Part shown: positions 25,169 through 32,931 of the stretch, piece after piece
Layout of the letters: each line of letters begins with the position of its first letter
Numbering within the stretch: position 1 is the first letter of the stretch
Assembly: GCF_030811555.1 (NCBI RefSeq)
Contig: NZ_JAUSQZ010000001.1
Location: 7,499,241 to 7,563,240 of the forward strand
DNA: 64,000 nt
Direction: 5' to 3'
Source: Kineosporia succinea
GTDB taxonomy: Bacteria > Actinomycetota > Actinomycetes > Actinomycetales > Kineosporiaceae
Position numbers and translations under genes: made by a program
Notes under the pieces: generated by a model
What the model was told of the DNA's origin: nothing
The model's input: the letters and a program-made list of their open reading frames with translations, nothing else
The model's database searches: none

Positions 25169-25214
25169 CGGTTCACGACCGATGAGCGGGCGGTGAGAGC
25201 CCTGCGGTTATGTT
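25169..25214 (+). promoter_or_regulatory. Candidate SARP-dependent promoter of the tailoring operon
   Basis: Three heptamers at 11-bp spacing: CGGTTCA (25169-25175, weak), CGATGAG (25180-25186) and CGGTGAG (25191-25197). They are followed after 11 bp by TATGTT (25209-25214), a plausible -10. This matches the usual SARP promoter layout, where the last repeat lies close to the -10. The FAD monooxygenase ATG is 71 bp downstream of the -10. Positions and motifs are seen directly; the function is inferred. Confidence 0.5.
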
Positions 25215-25284
25215 CGGACGGCGCCGAGAACCGGCGCGGCGTCACGGAATCCGCGACGGAACCGCCGAGTGCTGGGAGACTCAC

Positions 25285-26601
25285 ATGGGCAAGCGCACGC
25301 CGAGAAGGGCCGTGGTGCTGGGTGGCGGCATCGCGGGACTGTTCGCGACCCGCGTCCTGGCCGACCAGTTCGACCAGGTCACCCTGGTCGACCGCGACCA
25401 CCTGACCGGGCCGAACCTGCTGCGACGGGGCCTGCCGCAGGGGCACCACCTGCACGGCCTGCTGTCACGGGGCCAGGAGATCACCGAGGAGCACTTCCCC
25501 GGCATCACCGAGAAGATGGTCGCCGACGGATCGGCGATCGGCGACGCGTCCAACGACGTGCGCTGGATCATCAACGGCAAGCGGCTCGTGCAGACCGACT
25601 CCGGTCTGGCCTGTCTCACCGCGTCCCGCCCGTTCTTCGAGTCGCACATCCGCGAGCGCGTCCTGGCTCTGCCGAACGTCGTTCTCTCGGAGCTGACCGA
25701 CATCAGCCGGCTCGAGGTCAGCGACGACGGGCGCACGATCCGCGGGGTCTGGGTGTTCCCGGAGGGTGAGCACGAGACGCTGCTGCCCGCCGACCTGGTC
25801 GTCGACGCGTCCGGACGTGGCTCCCGCACGCCGACCTGGCTCGAGGACCTGGGCTACGGGCGGGTTCCGGAGGAGAAGCACAAGATCGGGATGGGCTACG
25901 CGACGCGCTACTACCGGATTCCCGACGCCGCGTTCGAGGGCGACATCTCGGTGAACACGGTGGCCTCGGCCGGGGTGCCCCGCGGGTGCATCTGCCAGAA
26001 GATCGACGGCGGCCGGGCCATCGTGACGGCCTACGGCATCCTCGGTGACCACCCTCCGACCGACCCGGACGGCTACCTGAACTTCATCAAGTCGCTGGCC
26101 GCCCCCGACATCTACGAGATCCTGCAGTCGGCCGAGGCTCTCAACGACCCGGTGGCCTACAAGTTCCCGACGAATCTGCGCCGGCACTACCAGCTGATGT
26201 CCGACTTTCCGGCCGGCTTCCTCGTGATCGGTGACGGGGTGGCCAGTTTCAATCCCAGCTACGCCCAGGGGATGACGGTCTCGGCCCTGGGTTCGGTGGT
26301 GCTGCGCAAGCACGTGGCCGATCGCCGTCCGGTGCACGCCCTGGCCTACTTCCGGGACCTGGCGGCCGATGCGATCGACGGGTGCTGGGACATGGCCGTG
26401 AGCGCGGACCTGGCCTTCCCGGGGGTGGAGGGTGAGCGGACGCCGGAGATCATGGAGACGCACGACTTCATCTCGCGCACCCAGGACGTGGCCAGCCGGG
26501 ACGCGGCGGTCTCGCGGGCCTTCCAGCGGGTGATCGGTCTGGTCGACCACTACACCGTGCTGCACGAGCCCGAGCTCGAAGCCAAGATCCTGCAGGGGTG
26601 A
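25285..26601 (+). CDS. FAD-dependent monooxygenase, polyene/polyether epoxidase type (CpkD/MonCI-like)
   Basis: 438 aa. An N-terminal Rossmann motif (VVLGGGIAGLF, residues 10-20) binds FAD, and a C-terminal GDG motif (316-318, within VIGDGVASFNPSYAQGMT) closes the flavin site. This GDG...P.YGQGM-like pattern is typical of squalene-epoxidase-like enzymes such as the polyether epoxidase MonCI and, as I recall, CpkD of the coelimycin cluster. The likely role is epoxidation of the polyene tail after chain release. The ATG at 25285 is chosen because GGGAG precedes it and an upstream in-frame ATG (25210) overlaps the predicted -10. First gene of the tailoring operon; the next gene starts 7 bp after its stop. 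It could also be a hydroxylase or a halogenase-like oxidase, but no halogenase WxWxIP motif is present. Confidence 0.85.
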   Translation: MGKRTPRRAVVLGGGIAGLFATRVLADQFDQVTLVDRDHLTGPNLLRRGLPQGHHLHGLLSRGQEITEEHFPGITEKMVADGSAIGDASNDVRWIINGKRLVQTDSGLACLTASRPFFESHIRERVLALPNVVLSELTDISRLEVSDDGRTIRGVWVFPEGEHETLLPADLVVDASGRGSRTPTWLEDLGYGRVPEEKHKIGMGYATRYYRIPDAAFEGDISVNTVASAGVPRGCICQKIDGGRAIVTAYGILGDHPPTDPDGYLNFIKSLAAPDIYEILQSAEALNDPVAYKFPTNLRRHYQLMSDFPAGFLVIGDGVASFNPSYAQGMTVSALGSVVLRKHVADRRPVHALAYFRDLAADAIDGCWDMAVSADLAFPGVEGERTPEIMETHDFISRTQDVASRDAAVSRAFQRVIGLVDHYTVLHEPELEAKILQG

Positions 26602-26608
26602 GGCTTTC

Positions 26609-27472
26609 ATGACCCTTCAGCGGATCTCCCTCGGTGGTCTCACCTTCGACGTCGACGTCGAGGGTGAGGCCGGCGGGCCGGCCGTGCTTCTCCTGCACGG
26701 CTTCCCGCACAGCCGTCACTCCTGGGCCGGTGTCGCGCCGATCCTGCACGAGGCCGGGCTGCGCACCGTCGCACCCGACCAGCGCGGGTACTCCGACGGC
26801 GCCCGGCCCGGCCGGGTCGCCGACTACGCCCTGCCGCTCCTGGCCGGTGACGCGCTCGGCCTGCTCGACGCGCTCGGCATCGGGTCCGCGCACGTCGTCG
26901 GGCACGACTGGGGGGCGGCGGTGGCCTGGTACCTGGGAGCGCGCCACCCCCGGCGGGTGCGCTCGCTCGTCGCGCTGGCGATCCCGCACCTGGACGCCTA
27001 CCAGCACGCCTTCCAGGTCGACGAGGAGCAGCGGGCCGGCTCGAAGTACGTCGAGATGCTCATGGCCCCGGACTCGGCCCGGGACTTCCTGGCCGACGAC
27101 GCGGCCGGGCTCCGGGCCTGGTTCGCCCAGGCCGGTGAGGGCGTCCTGACACCCGCCCAGGTCGACGGGTACGTCCGGAAGCACGCGCAGCCGGGCGTTC
27201 TCGACGCGGCGCTCAACTGGTACCGGGCGAACAACCTGGTCGGTGAGCCGTTCGGGTTCGGCCCGGTGACCGTGCCGACGACGTTCGTCTGGAGCCCCTC
27301 CGACACCGCGGTCAGCAAGCTGTCGGTCGAGGAGACGCCCCAGCACGTGACGGGCCCCTACCGGCTCGTCCCCCTGCCGGAGACCTCCCACTGGCAGCCC
27401 CAGCAGGCTCCGGAGGAGGTCGCGCGGGAGATCGTGCGACTTGTCGGTACGCAGAAGGGGGAGGCACGATGA
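26609..27472 (+). CDS. Alpha/beta-hydrolase, epoxide hydrolase / haloalkane dehalogenase family
   Basis: 287 aa. The oxyanion motif HGFP (about 30-33), nucleophile-elbow Asp in GHDWG (about 93-97) and a C-terminal His in TSHW fit an Asp-nucleophile epoxide hydrolase. It sits directly behind the epoxidase gene (7-bp gap) and overlaps the aminotransferase gene by 4 bp (ATGA), so the three are translationally coupled. The likely job is opening an epoxide made by the upstream enzyme or managing its reactivity; the coelimycin cluster has a comparable epoxide-hydrolase-like gene beside its epoxidase. Substrate choice is not visible from the sequence. Confidence 0.85.
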   Translation: MTLQRISLGGLTFDVDVEGEAGGPAVLLLHGFPHSRHSWAGVAPILHEAGLRTVAPDQRGYSDGARPGRVADYALPLLAGDALGLLDALGIGSAHVVGHDWGAAVAWYLGARHPRRVRSLVALAIPHLDAYQHAFQVDEEQRAGSKYVEMLMAPDSARDFLADDAAGLRAWFAQAGEGVLTPAQVDGYVRKHAQPGVLDAALNWYRANNLVGEPFGFGPVTVPTTFVWSPSDTAVSKLSVEETPQHVTGPYRLVPLPETSHWQPQQAPEEVAREIVRLVGTQKGEAR

Positions 27473-29001
27473 CCGCGCAGACGACCCAGGAGCTCGCCGA
27501 GCCCTACCTGCGCCGGGTGCTGGGCACCGCGGGGCTCGACGTGGAGTACGTCCGGGGGCACGGCGACACGCTCTACTACCGCAAGGGCGACGAGGAGGTC
27601 CCGGTGCTGGATCTCGTCGGCGGCTACGGATCGACCCTGCTGGGCCACAGCAACCCCGAGCTCGTCGCCTACGCCCGCGAGCTGCTGGCCGCCCAGACGC
27701 CGATCCACGCCCAGTTCTCGCGGCATCCGTACGCCAACGACGTGGCGGCCGACCTGGTCCGCATCATCCAGCGGGAGACCGGTTCCGAGGAGCCGTTCTT
27801 CGCGATCTTCGCGAACAGCGGGGCGGAGGCGATCGAGGCCGCGATGAAGCACGCGGAGTTCGAGCGCCACGTGCGACTGGAGCAGCTGCGCGCCGCCGTC
27901 GGCGTCAGCATCGAGGCGGTGCGGGCGGCCGTGGCCGAGGGCAGCGTGGCGGCGGCCGAGGCGGAGGCGCTGATCGCCGACGTCACCGCCCACAACGAGG
28001 CCCTGGCCACCAGCCCCCCGCTGTTCCTGACCCCGGTCGGGTCGTTCCACGGCAAGCTGGCGGCCAGCACCCAGCTCACCTACAACCCGATCTACCGGGC
28101 CGTGTTCTCGGCGCTGGCGGCGCAGGCCCGCTTCGTGCCGCTCGACGAGCCGGGGGCGATCGACGAGATCGTGCGTTCCGAGAGCCGGTGGCTGCACGAC
28201 CTGGCCCTCGAGGGCGGCCGGCCCACCGTGGTGCAGCGGCCGTTCCCCGGGTTCTGCGCGGTGGTGCTCGAGCCGATCCTCGGTGAGGGCGGCATCCACG
28301 AGCTGCCCGCCGCGTTCGTGCACGACGTCCAGCGGGTGGCGGGCGAGCTGGACATCCCGGTGGTGGTCGACGAGGTGCAGAGCGGGATGGGGCGCACCGG
28401 CGCGTTCCTGGCCAGCAGTCACCTCGGGCTGCGGGGCGACTACTACACCCTGGCCAAGAGCCTGGGCGGCGGTATCGCGAAGGCTGCGGTGCTGCTGGTG
28501 CGGGCCTCGCGCTACCTGAACGACTTCGAGATGATGCACAGCTCGACGTTCGCCAAAGACAGCTACTCGTGCCTGATCGCGGGCCGGGTGCTGCAGATGC
28601 TCGAGGCCGGCGACGGCGAGATCTACCGGTCCGCGGGCGCGCGCGGCGCCGAACTGCGCCAGGCCCTGCAGGAGCTGCAGCGCGAGTTCCCCGGGGTGCT
28701 CAAGGAGGTGCGGGGACGGGGCCTGATGCTGGGCCTGGAGTTCTGCGAGCAGGCCCACTCGCCCTCTCCCGTCCTGCGGCAGCTGCACGCGTCGGGCTTC
28801 TTCGGCTACTTCCTGTCCGGCTACCTGTTGCGCGAGCACCACATTCGCACGTTCCCCACCTCCAGTGCCGTCCACACCCTGCGTTTCGAGCCGTCGGCGT
28901 TCATCACCACGGCCGACATCACCCGGCTCGTCGGGGCGCTGCGTGACCTGTGCACCCAGATCGCCGGCACCGACGGCCACCGGCTGGCGCCCGTCGGCTG
29001 A
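27469..29001 (+). CDS. Class III PLP-dependent aminotransferase (CpkG-like omega-transaminase)
   Basis: 510 aa. Fold-type I features: ANSGAEA (115-121), DEVQSG (301-306) and the PLP lysine Lys330 in TLAKSLGGG. Residues about 128-188 form an Ala/Glu-rich helical insertion between the cofactor-phosphate loop and the SFHGK motif, longer than in typical class III enzymes. In actinobacterial polyketide alkaloid pathways such as coelimycin, an enzyme of this class converts the PKS-released aldehyde to an amine that then cyclises; I infer the same role here. The start codon overlaps the previous stop (ATGA), with GGGGAGG just upstream. It could alternatively load an amino starter unit, but the KSQ loading module argues against that. 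Confidence 0.88.
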   Translation: MTAQTTQELAEPYLRRVLGTAGLDVEYVRGHGDTLYYRKGDEEVPVLDLVGGYGSTLLGHSNPELVAYARELLAAQTPIHAQFSRHPYANDVAADLVRIIQRETGSEEPFFAIFANSGAEAIEAAMKHAEFERHVRLEQLRAAVGVSIEAVRAAVAEGSVAAAEAEALIADVTAHNEALATSPPLFLTPVGSFHGKLAASTQLTYNPIYRAVFSALAAQARFVPLDEPGAIDEIVRSESRWLHDLALEGGRPTVVQRPFPGFCAVVLEPILGEGGIHELPAAFVHDVQRVAGELDIPVVVDEVQSGMGRTGAFLASSHLGLRGDYYTLAKSLGGGIAKAAVLLVRASRYLNDFEMMHSSTFAKDSYSCLIAGRVLQMLEAGDGEIYRSAGARGAELRQALQELQREFPGVLKEVRGRGLMLGLEFCEQAHSPSPVLRQLHASGFFGYFLSGYLLREHHIRTFPTSSAVHTLRFEPSAFITTADITRLVGALRDLCTQIAGTDGHRLAPVG

Positions 29002-29045
29002 CCCACCGCCCCACCCGTCACCGACTCAGGACAGGCGAGGACCAC

Positions 29046-30545
29046 ATGCCCACTCCCCCTCTCACGGTCGTCAAGCCCGGCGACGAGCGCTATGCCCGGC
29101 TGACCACCAGTTTCAACGCCCGCTGGAGCGGGACGCCCGACTACGTGCTGCTGCCCGCGAGCGCGGAGGAGGCCGTGGCCGCGGTGCAGCACGTCGTCGA
29201 CAACGGCGACCGCTTCGCGGTGCACAGCAGCGGCGCCTGTTACGAGGACCTGCTCACCCATGCGGGAGTCCGGGCCTGCGTCAGTACCTCGGCGCTGACC
29301 TCGGTCGAGTACGACCCGCACCGTTCCGCGTTCGCCGTCGGGCCGGGGGTGTCCACGGCGGAGCTGTACCGCCGGCTGTACGAGGGCTGGCGGGTCACGG
29401 TGCCGGCCGGGGTGGGGCCGCCGGTGGCGCTGGCCGGGCAGATGACCAACGCCGGTTACGGGCCGTTGTCCCGGCAGCTCGGGCAGCTCGTCGACTATCT
29501 GGAGGCGGTCGAGGTGGTCGTCGTGGACGCCGACGGCCGGGCCCGGCGGGTTGTCGCGGGCCGGGGCGACGACGACCCCAACCGTGACCTGTGGTGGGCC
29601 CACACCGGGGGCGGTGGCGGCACTTTCGGCCTGGTGACGAAGTTCTGGCTGCGTTCGCCCGGGGCCCGGGGAAGCGACCCGGCCGATCAGCTGCCGCGGG
29701 CTCCTGAGCACTTGATCGTCTCGGAGGTGGCCTGGTCGTGGCACGGTCTGAGCGAGCGGTCGTTCAGCCGCCTGCTGCACAACTTCAGCGCCTGGCACGT
29801 CGCCAACAGTGCCGCGGGCTCACCGCAGGTGCGGCTCTTCAGCGCGCTCAAGCCCCGGCACGTCTCGGCCGGTGAGTTCCTGATGTCGACCGAGCTCGAC
29901 GCGGCGACACCCGGCGCGCAGGAGCTGCTCGACTCGTTCCTGGCCGCGGTGGCCGAGGGCACCGGTCTGGTGCCCCGGGTCGAGCGGCACGAGACGGTGG
30001 GCTGGCTCGAGCACGTGACGGCCTGGGCCGGTCTCGGCGGTGACGGCTGGGAGGGCAAGGGGCGTTTCAAGGGCAAGGGGGCGTACCTGCGCACCGCCTT
30101 TCCCGACGAGCAGCTGCGGGCGATGTACCACCACCTGAGCGACCCGGCGTTCGGCAACCCGGCGACCATGGTCGAGATCGGCGGTTACGGCGGGGCCGTC
30201 AACACCGTCGGGGCGTCGGAGACGGCCGCGCCGCAGCGTGATTCGGTGATGAAGCTGCTCTACCTGACGATGTGGGCCGACGAGGCCGACGACGAGGCGC
30301 ACCTGGCCTGGCTGCGCCGCTGGTACGCGGACGTCTACGCCCCGACCGGCGGGGTGCCGGGTGCCGGCGGGGCCATCATCAACTACATCGACACCGACGT
30401 GCTGAACCCGGATCTCAACACCTCCGGCATCCCCTGGCACGACGTGTATTTCGGCAGTGCCTATCCGAGGCTGCAGGCGGTCAAGGCGACCTGGGACCCC
30501 CGCAACGTCTTCACCCACGAACTCGCCGTCCGCCCGCCCGCCTGA
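29046..30545 (+). CDS. BBE-like FAD-linked oxidase lacking both covalent flavin anchors
   Basis: 499 aa. A PCMH-type FAD-binding domain (about 30-210) is followed by a substrate domain and a C-terminal berberine-bridge-like tail (SAYPRLQAVKATWDPRN...). Bicovalent relatives attach FAD through a His in RSGGH and a Cys 60 residues later. Here those positions are Ala64 (HSSGA) and Gly124 (PAGVG), so covalent attachment should be impossible. The paralogue at 32932-34458 keeps both. Like other cluster BBE enzymes (for example ScF/CpkH in the cpk cluster) it may dehydrogenate or oxidise the late intermediate, with non-covalent FAD, or it may have a different role. Start is the ATG at 29046, 44 bp after the aminotransferase stop. 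No Sec or Tat signal is evident. Confidence 0.85.
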   Translation: MPTPPLTVVKPGDERYARLTTSFNARWSGTPDYVLLPASAEEAVAAVQHVVDNGDRFAVHSSGACYEDLLTHAGVRACVSTSALTSVEYDPHRSAFAVGPGVSTAELYRRLYEGWRVTVPAGVGPPVALAGQMTNAGYGPLSRQLGQLVDYLEAVEVVVVDADGRARRVVAGRGDDDPNRDLWWAHTGGGGGTFGLVTKFWLRSPGARGSDPADQLPRAPEHLIVSEVAWSWHGLSERSFSRLLHNFSAWHVANSAAGSPQVRLFSALKPRHVSAGEFLMSTELDAATPGAQELLDSFLAAVAEGTGLVPRVERHETVGWLEHVTAWAGLGGDGWEGKGRFKGKGAYLRTAFPDEQLRAMYHHLSDPAFGNPATMVEIGGYGGAVNTVGASETAAPQRDSVMKLLYLTMWADEADDEAHLAWLRRWYADVYAPTGGVPGAGGAIINYIDTDVLNPDLNTSGIPWHDVYFGSAYPRLQAVKATWDPRNVFTHELAVRPPA

Positions 30546-30579
30546 CCACCCGTCCGTCCTCACCACCCGGAGGAGTCCC

Positions 30580-31107
30580 ATGTCCACCGCGCAGCAGATC
30601 GACTACCTCGGCGAGACCTACGGCCGGGCCCGGGCCCAGCTCGGCGGCACCCTGCCGGCCGGGCTCGACGGCTTCATGGAGCGCTGGTTCGCCGCCGTCA
30701 ACGCGCACGACATCGACGCCCAGCTGGCCCTGTGCACCGACGACGTGTATGTCGAAGACCCGGCCATGCAGGGTCGTTTCACCCGGGGCCAGGCCGAGTT
30801 CCGGCGTTTCGCCGAGATCACCTACACCGCGTTCCCGGACATGCGCTTCACCGAGATCGGGGCGCCCTACCTCGCGCTGGACGGCGACAGCCTGGGGGTG
30901 CGCTGGCGCGGAACGGCCACGATGCTCGGCGACATCTCGGGCTGGCCGCCGGAGAGCCCGGGCCCGACGGTCGCGGCCACCGGCCGGGGCTTCGACCTCG
31001 AGGGGTACGACATCTACCGGTTCACGGGCGGGCGGATCTCCACCTGGCTGATCCGCTACGACAACCTGGAGATGACCGGCCAGCTGGGGCTCCGCCCACC
31101 GCAGTGA
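30580..31107 (+). CDS. SnoaL-like / NTF2-fold protein
   Basis: 175 aa. The region from about residue 28 (FMERWFAAVNAHDIDAQLALCTDD) to the C-terminus matches the NTF2-like SnoaL pattern: a helix pair followed by a curved sheet with EDP, TAFPDMRF and DIYRFTGGRI elements. Family members act as polyketide cyclases, isomerases or hydrolases and need no cofactor. The start at 30580 has a perfect GGAGGAG at 30569-30575. It is the last gene of the first tailoring operon, followed by a terminator. A role in cyclisation or isomerisation of the alkaloid ring is plausible but not shown. Confidence 0.8.
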   Translation: MSTAQQIDYLGETYGRARAQLGGTLPAGLDGFMERWFAAVNAHDIDAQLALCTDDVYVEDPAMQGRFTRGQAEFRRFAEITYTAFPDMRFTEIGAPYLALDGDSLGVRWRGTATMLGDISGWPPESPGPTVAATGRGFDLEGYDIYRFTGGRISTWLIRYDNLEMTGQLGLRPPQ

Positions 31108-31121
31108 CCGCGTGACACACG

Positions 31122-31152
31122 ACGGCCGGGCCCCGATCAGGAGCCCGGCCGT
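31122..31152. terminator. Bidirectional terminator between the SnoaL-like gene and the MarR gene
   Basis: The inverted repeat ACGGCCGGGC / GCCCGGCCGT (31122-31131 with 31143-31152) forms a perfect 10-bp GC stem with an 11-nt loop between two convergent genes. Confidence 0.8.
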
Positions 31153-31162
31153 TGCGCGTTCG

Positions 31163-31588
31163 TCAGCCCCGCATCGCCTTGTGCAGCAACGCGACCAGGG
31201 TCTCGCGCTCGTCGTCGGTGAGGTTCGCGGCGGCCGACCGGGGGAACCCGAAGGAGTCCTCGAAGGCCCCGTAGAGGTCGTCGCCGCCCGGCGTGCGCAC
31301 GATCTGCCGCGAGCGCCGGTCTTCGGGGTGGGGCTCGCGGCGCACCAGGTCGCGGGCCTCGAGGCGCACCACGATCTGGGTGATGTTGGAGGCGTCGCAC
31401 CGCAGTTCCTCGGCGAGTTCGCCCATGCTGCGGCGGGTCTCGACCCGCCCGAGCACGCAGGCGTGGGCGGTGCTGAGGTCGTGCTCGCCGGCCGCGGCCT
31501 CCCACGCCTGGTTGTACGCGTCGACGAACTCGAACATCGCCTGCTCGAGGTCGGTCGCGGCGTTCGCGGGTACGGAGGGCACTGCCAT
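31163..31588 (-). CDS. MarR-family transcriptional regulator
   Basis: 141 aa from the ATG at 31586-31588. The winged-helix core reads SMGELAEELRCDASNITQIVVRLEARDLVRREPHPEDRRSR (about 52-92), with the MarR wing motif DRRSR. The longer upstream frame is rejected because it would run through the operator palindromes. It is divergent from the old yellow enzyme gene with two copies of CTTGAGCCGCTCAAG between them, so it very likely represses that gene and itself. MarR proteins usually release DNA on binding a phenolic or other small ligand; the ligand here is unknown. Confidence 0.88.
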   Translation of the reverse strand: MAVPSVPANAATDLEQAMFEFVDAYNQAWEAAAGEHDLSTAHACVLGRVETRRSMGELAEELRCDASNITQIVVRLEARDLVRREPHPEDRRSRQIVRTPGGDDLYGAFEDSFGFPRSAAANLTDDERETLVALLHKAMRG

Positions 31589-31610
31589 GAGGGCGATTCT
31601 AGGCCAGATA

Positions 31611-31652
31611 TTTGAGCCGCTCAAGATTTCCGAAGTGCTTGAGCCGCTCAAG
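31611..31652. promoter_or_regulatory. Paired MarR operator, two copies 27 bp apart
   Basis: The palindrome CTTGAGCCGCTCAAG occurs at 31638-31652. A near copy with a T at the first base, TTTGAGCCGCTCAAG, is at 31611-31625. Each has 5-6 bp arms around CCG. Both lie in the 139-bp divergent space between marR and the old yellow enzyme gene. The first copy is just upstream of the MarR start and could block that promoter. Assignment to the neighbouring MarR is inferred. Confidence 0.75.
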
Positions 31653-31727
31653 GAAGCGTGCCACCATATCCATGAGTCAATCAAGTAGTTACCGTTCAGT
31701 TACATATCTCTCAGCGAGGAGACCGTC

Positions 31728-32810
31728 GTGAGCGAGCTGTTCGAACCGGTGATCGCAGGCCGCCTTGCCCTGCCGTCCCGCCTGGTGATGGCCCCGATGA
31801 CGCGCAACCGGGCCACTCCCGACGGCGTGGTCACCCCGATGACCGCCGAGTACTACGCCCAGCGGGCGAGCGCCGGCCTGATCGTGAGCGAGAGCATCCA
31901 GCCCAGCGTCATGGGCCAGGGCTACATCCTGACCCCCGGGCTGCACAGCCCGGTCCAGGTCGCGGCGTGGCGCACGGTCACCGACGCCGTTCACGACAAG
32001 GGCGGGCGCATCGTCGCCCAGCTCACGCACTGCGGGCGCATCGGGCATCCTTCGCTCTACCCGAACGGCGAGCTGCCCATCGCCCCCTCGGCGGTGGTCT
32101 CCGGCGAGCAGATGATCAGCTTCGAGGGCCCGGTCGACCACCCTCAGCCGCGCGAGATGACCTCCGAAGACATCAACGCCACGATCGAGGAGTACACCAC
32201 CGCCGCCCGTAATGCCCTGGAGGCCGGGTTCGACGGCATCGAGGTGCACGCCGGCAACGGCTTCCTGCTGCACCAGTTCCTGGCCGACAACACCAACCTG
32301 CGCACCGACGAGTACGGCGGCTCCGTCGCCAACCGCATCCGCTTCGTCGTCGAGGTGGTGCGCGCGGTCGCCGCGGTGGCCGGCGCCGACCGCGTCGGTA
32401 TCCGGGTCGCCGCGGGCAGCCCGTACAACAGCATCGTCGAGGCCGACCCCGCGCCGGTCTACACGGCCCTGTTCGAAGAGCTGGCCGCCATCGGCATCGC
32501 CTACGTGCACGTCATCGAGATGGGCACCCGCGAGCTGACCCGTCAGCTGCGCGCCGCCTGGCCGGGCACACTCATCCTCAACCCGCACGAGACCATGGAG
32601 GTCTTCCCGGCCACCCCCGAGGTGGCGCACCAGGCGCTCGACGCCGGTGTCGCCGACGCGGTGTCGCTGGGCGCGGCCTGGCTGGCCAACCCCGACCTCG
32701 ACGAGCGCATCAAGAACGGCGGCCCGTACAACACGCCCGACCCGGCCACCTTCTACGGCGGCACGCACGTGGGCTACACCGACTACCCCACCCTGCAGTA
32801 CGCCCGCTGA
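31728..32810 (+). CDS. Old yellow enzyme (FMN-dependent ene-reductase family)
   Basis: 360 aa, GTG start at 31728 with GAGGAG at 31715-31720. TIM-barrel OYE features: APMTRNRA (22-29), QLTHCGR (98-104), the substrate-anchor pair His174/Asn177 in HAGNGF, and the RTDEYGGS stretch (about 192-199). The proton-donor Tyr that follows the His/Asn pair in classical OYEs (HxxNGY) is Phe179 here, so enone reduction may be slow or use another donor. Family role: NADPH-driven reduction of activated C=C bonds. In this cluster it could saturate part of the polyene or the cyclic imine/enone. Controlled by the divergent MarR. Confidence 0.9.
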   Translation: MSELFEPVIAGRLALPSRLVMAPMTRNRATPDGVVTPMTAEYYAQRASAGLIVSESIQPSVMGQGYILTPGLHSPVQVAAWRTVTDAVHDKGGRIVAQLTHCGRIGHPSLYPNGELPIAPSAVVSGEQMISFEGPVDHPQPREMTSEDINATIEEYTTAARNALEAGFDGIEVHAGNGFLLHQFLADNTNLRTDEYGGSVANRIRFVVEVVRAVAAVAGADRVGIRVAAGSPYNSIVEADPAPVYTALFEELAAIGIAYVHVIEMGTRELTRQLRAAWPGTLILNPHETMEVFPATPEVAHQALDAGVADAVSLGAAWLANPDLDERIKNGGPYNTPDPATFYGGTHVGYTDYPTLQYAR

Positions 32811-32931
32811 CCTCGAACCACCTGCGCACGAGGCTTGTTCGGCCATCGGCCGGGCAGGCCTCGTCCGTGCGGGCGCCCACGTGCCCGTCCGGAGTCCGGA
32901 GATCCCCCGTCCGAAGACAGCAGGAGGCACG

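Larger units (their letters stand above)
24853..25284. promoter_or_regulatory. Divergent intergenic control region between the PKS operon and the tailoring operon
   Basis: This 432-bp stretch holds no convincing gene and must contain the promoters of both operons. The perfect 14-mer GGCGGTGAGAGCCC occurs at 24941-24954 and 25189-25202. CAGTGACCGG occurs at 25068-25077 and 25110-25119, 42 bp apart, about four helical turns. SARP-type heptamers are listed separately. The ribosome site for the FAD monooxygenase is GGGAG just before the ATG at 25285. No clear -10 was found for the PKS side. Confidence 0.7.

Noticed and set aside
31163-31684. Longer MarR start at 31684
   Set aside because: It would translate through both operator palindromes, and the added residues do not resemble the family N-terminus.
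32829-32863. CGAGGC/GCCTCG inverted repeat between the OYE gene and the second BBE gene
   Set aside because: Only a 6-bp stem with a long loop and no other terminator feature; not enough to split the operon.
32647-32931. N-terminal extension of the second BBE oxidase
   Set aside because: It overlaps the OYE gene in another frame; the TTG at 32932 has a perfect AGGAGG and matches the paralogue start.
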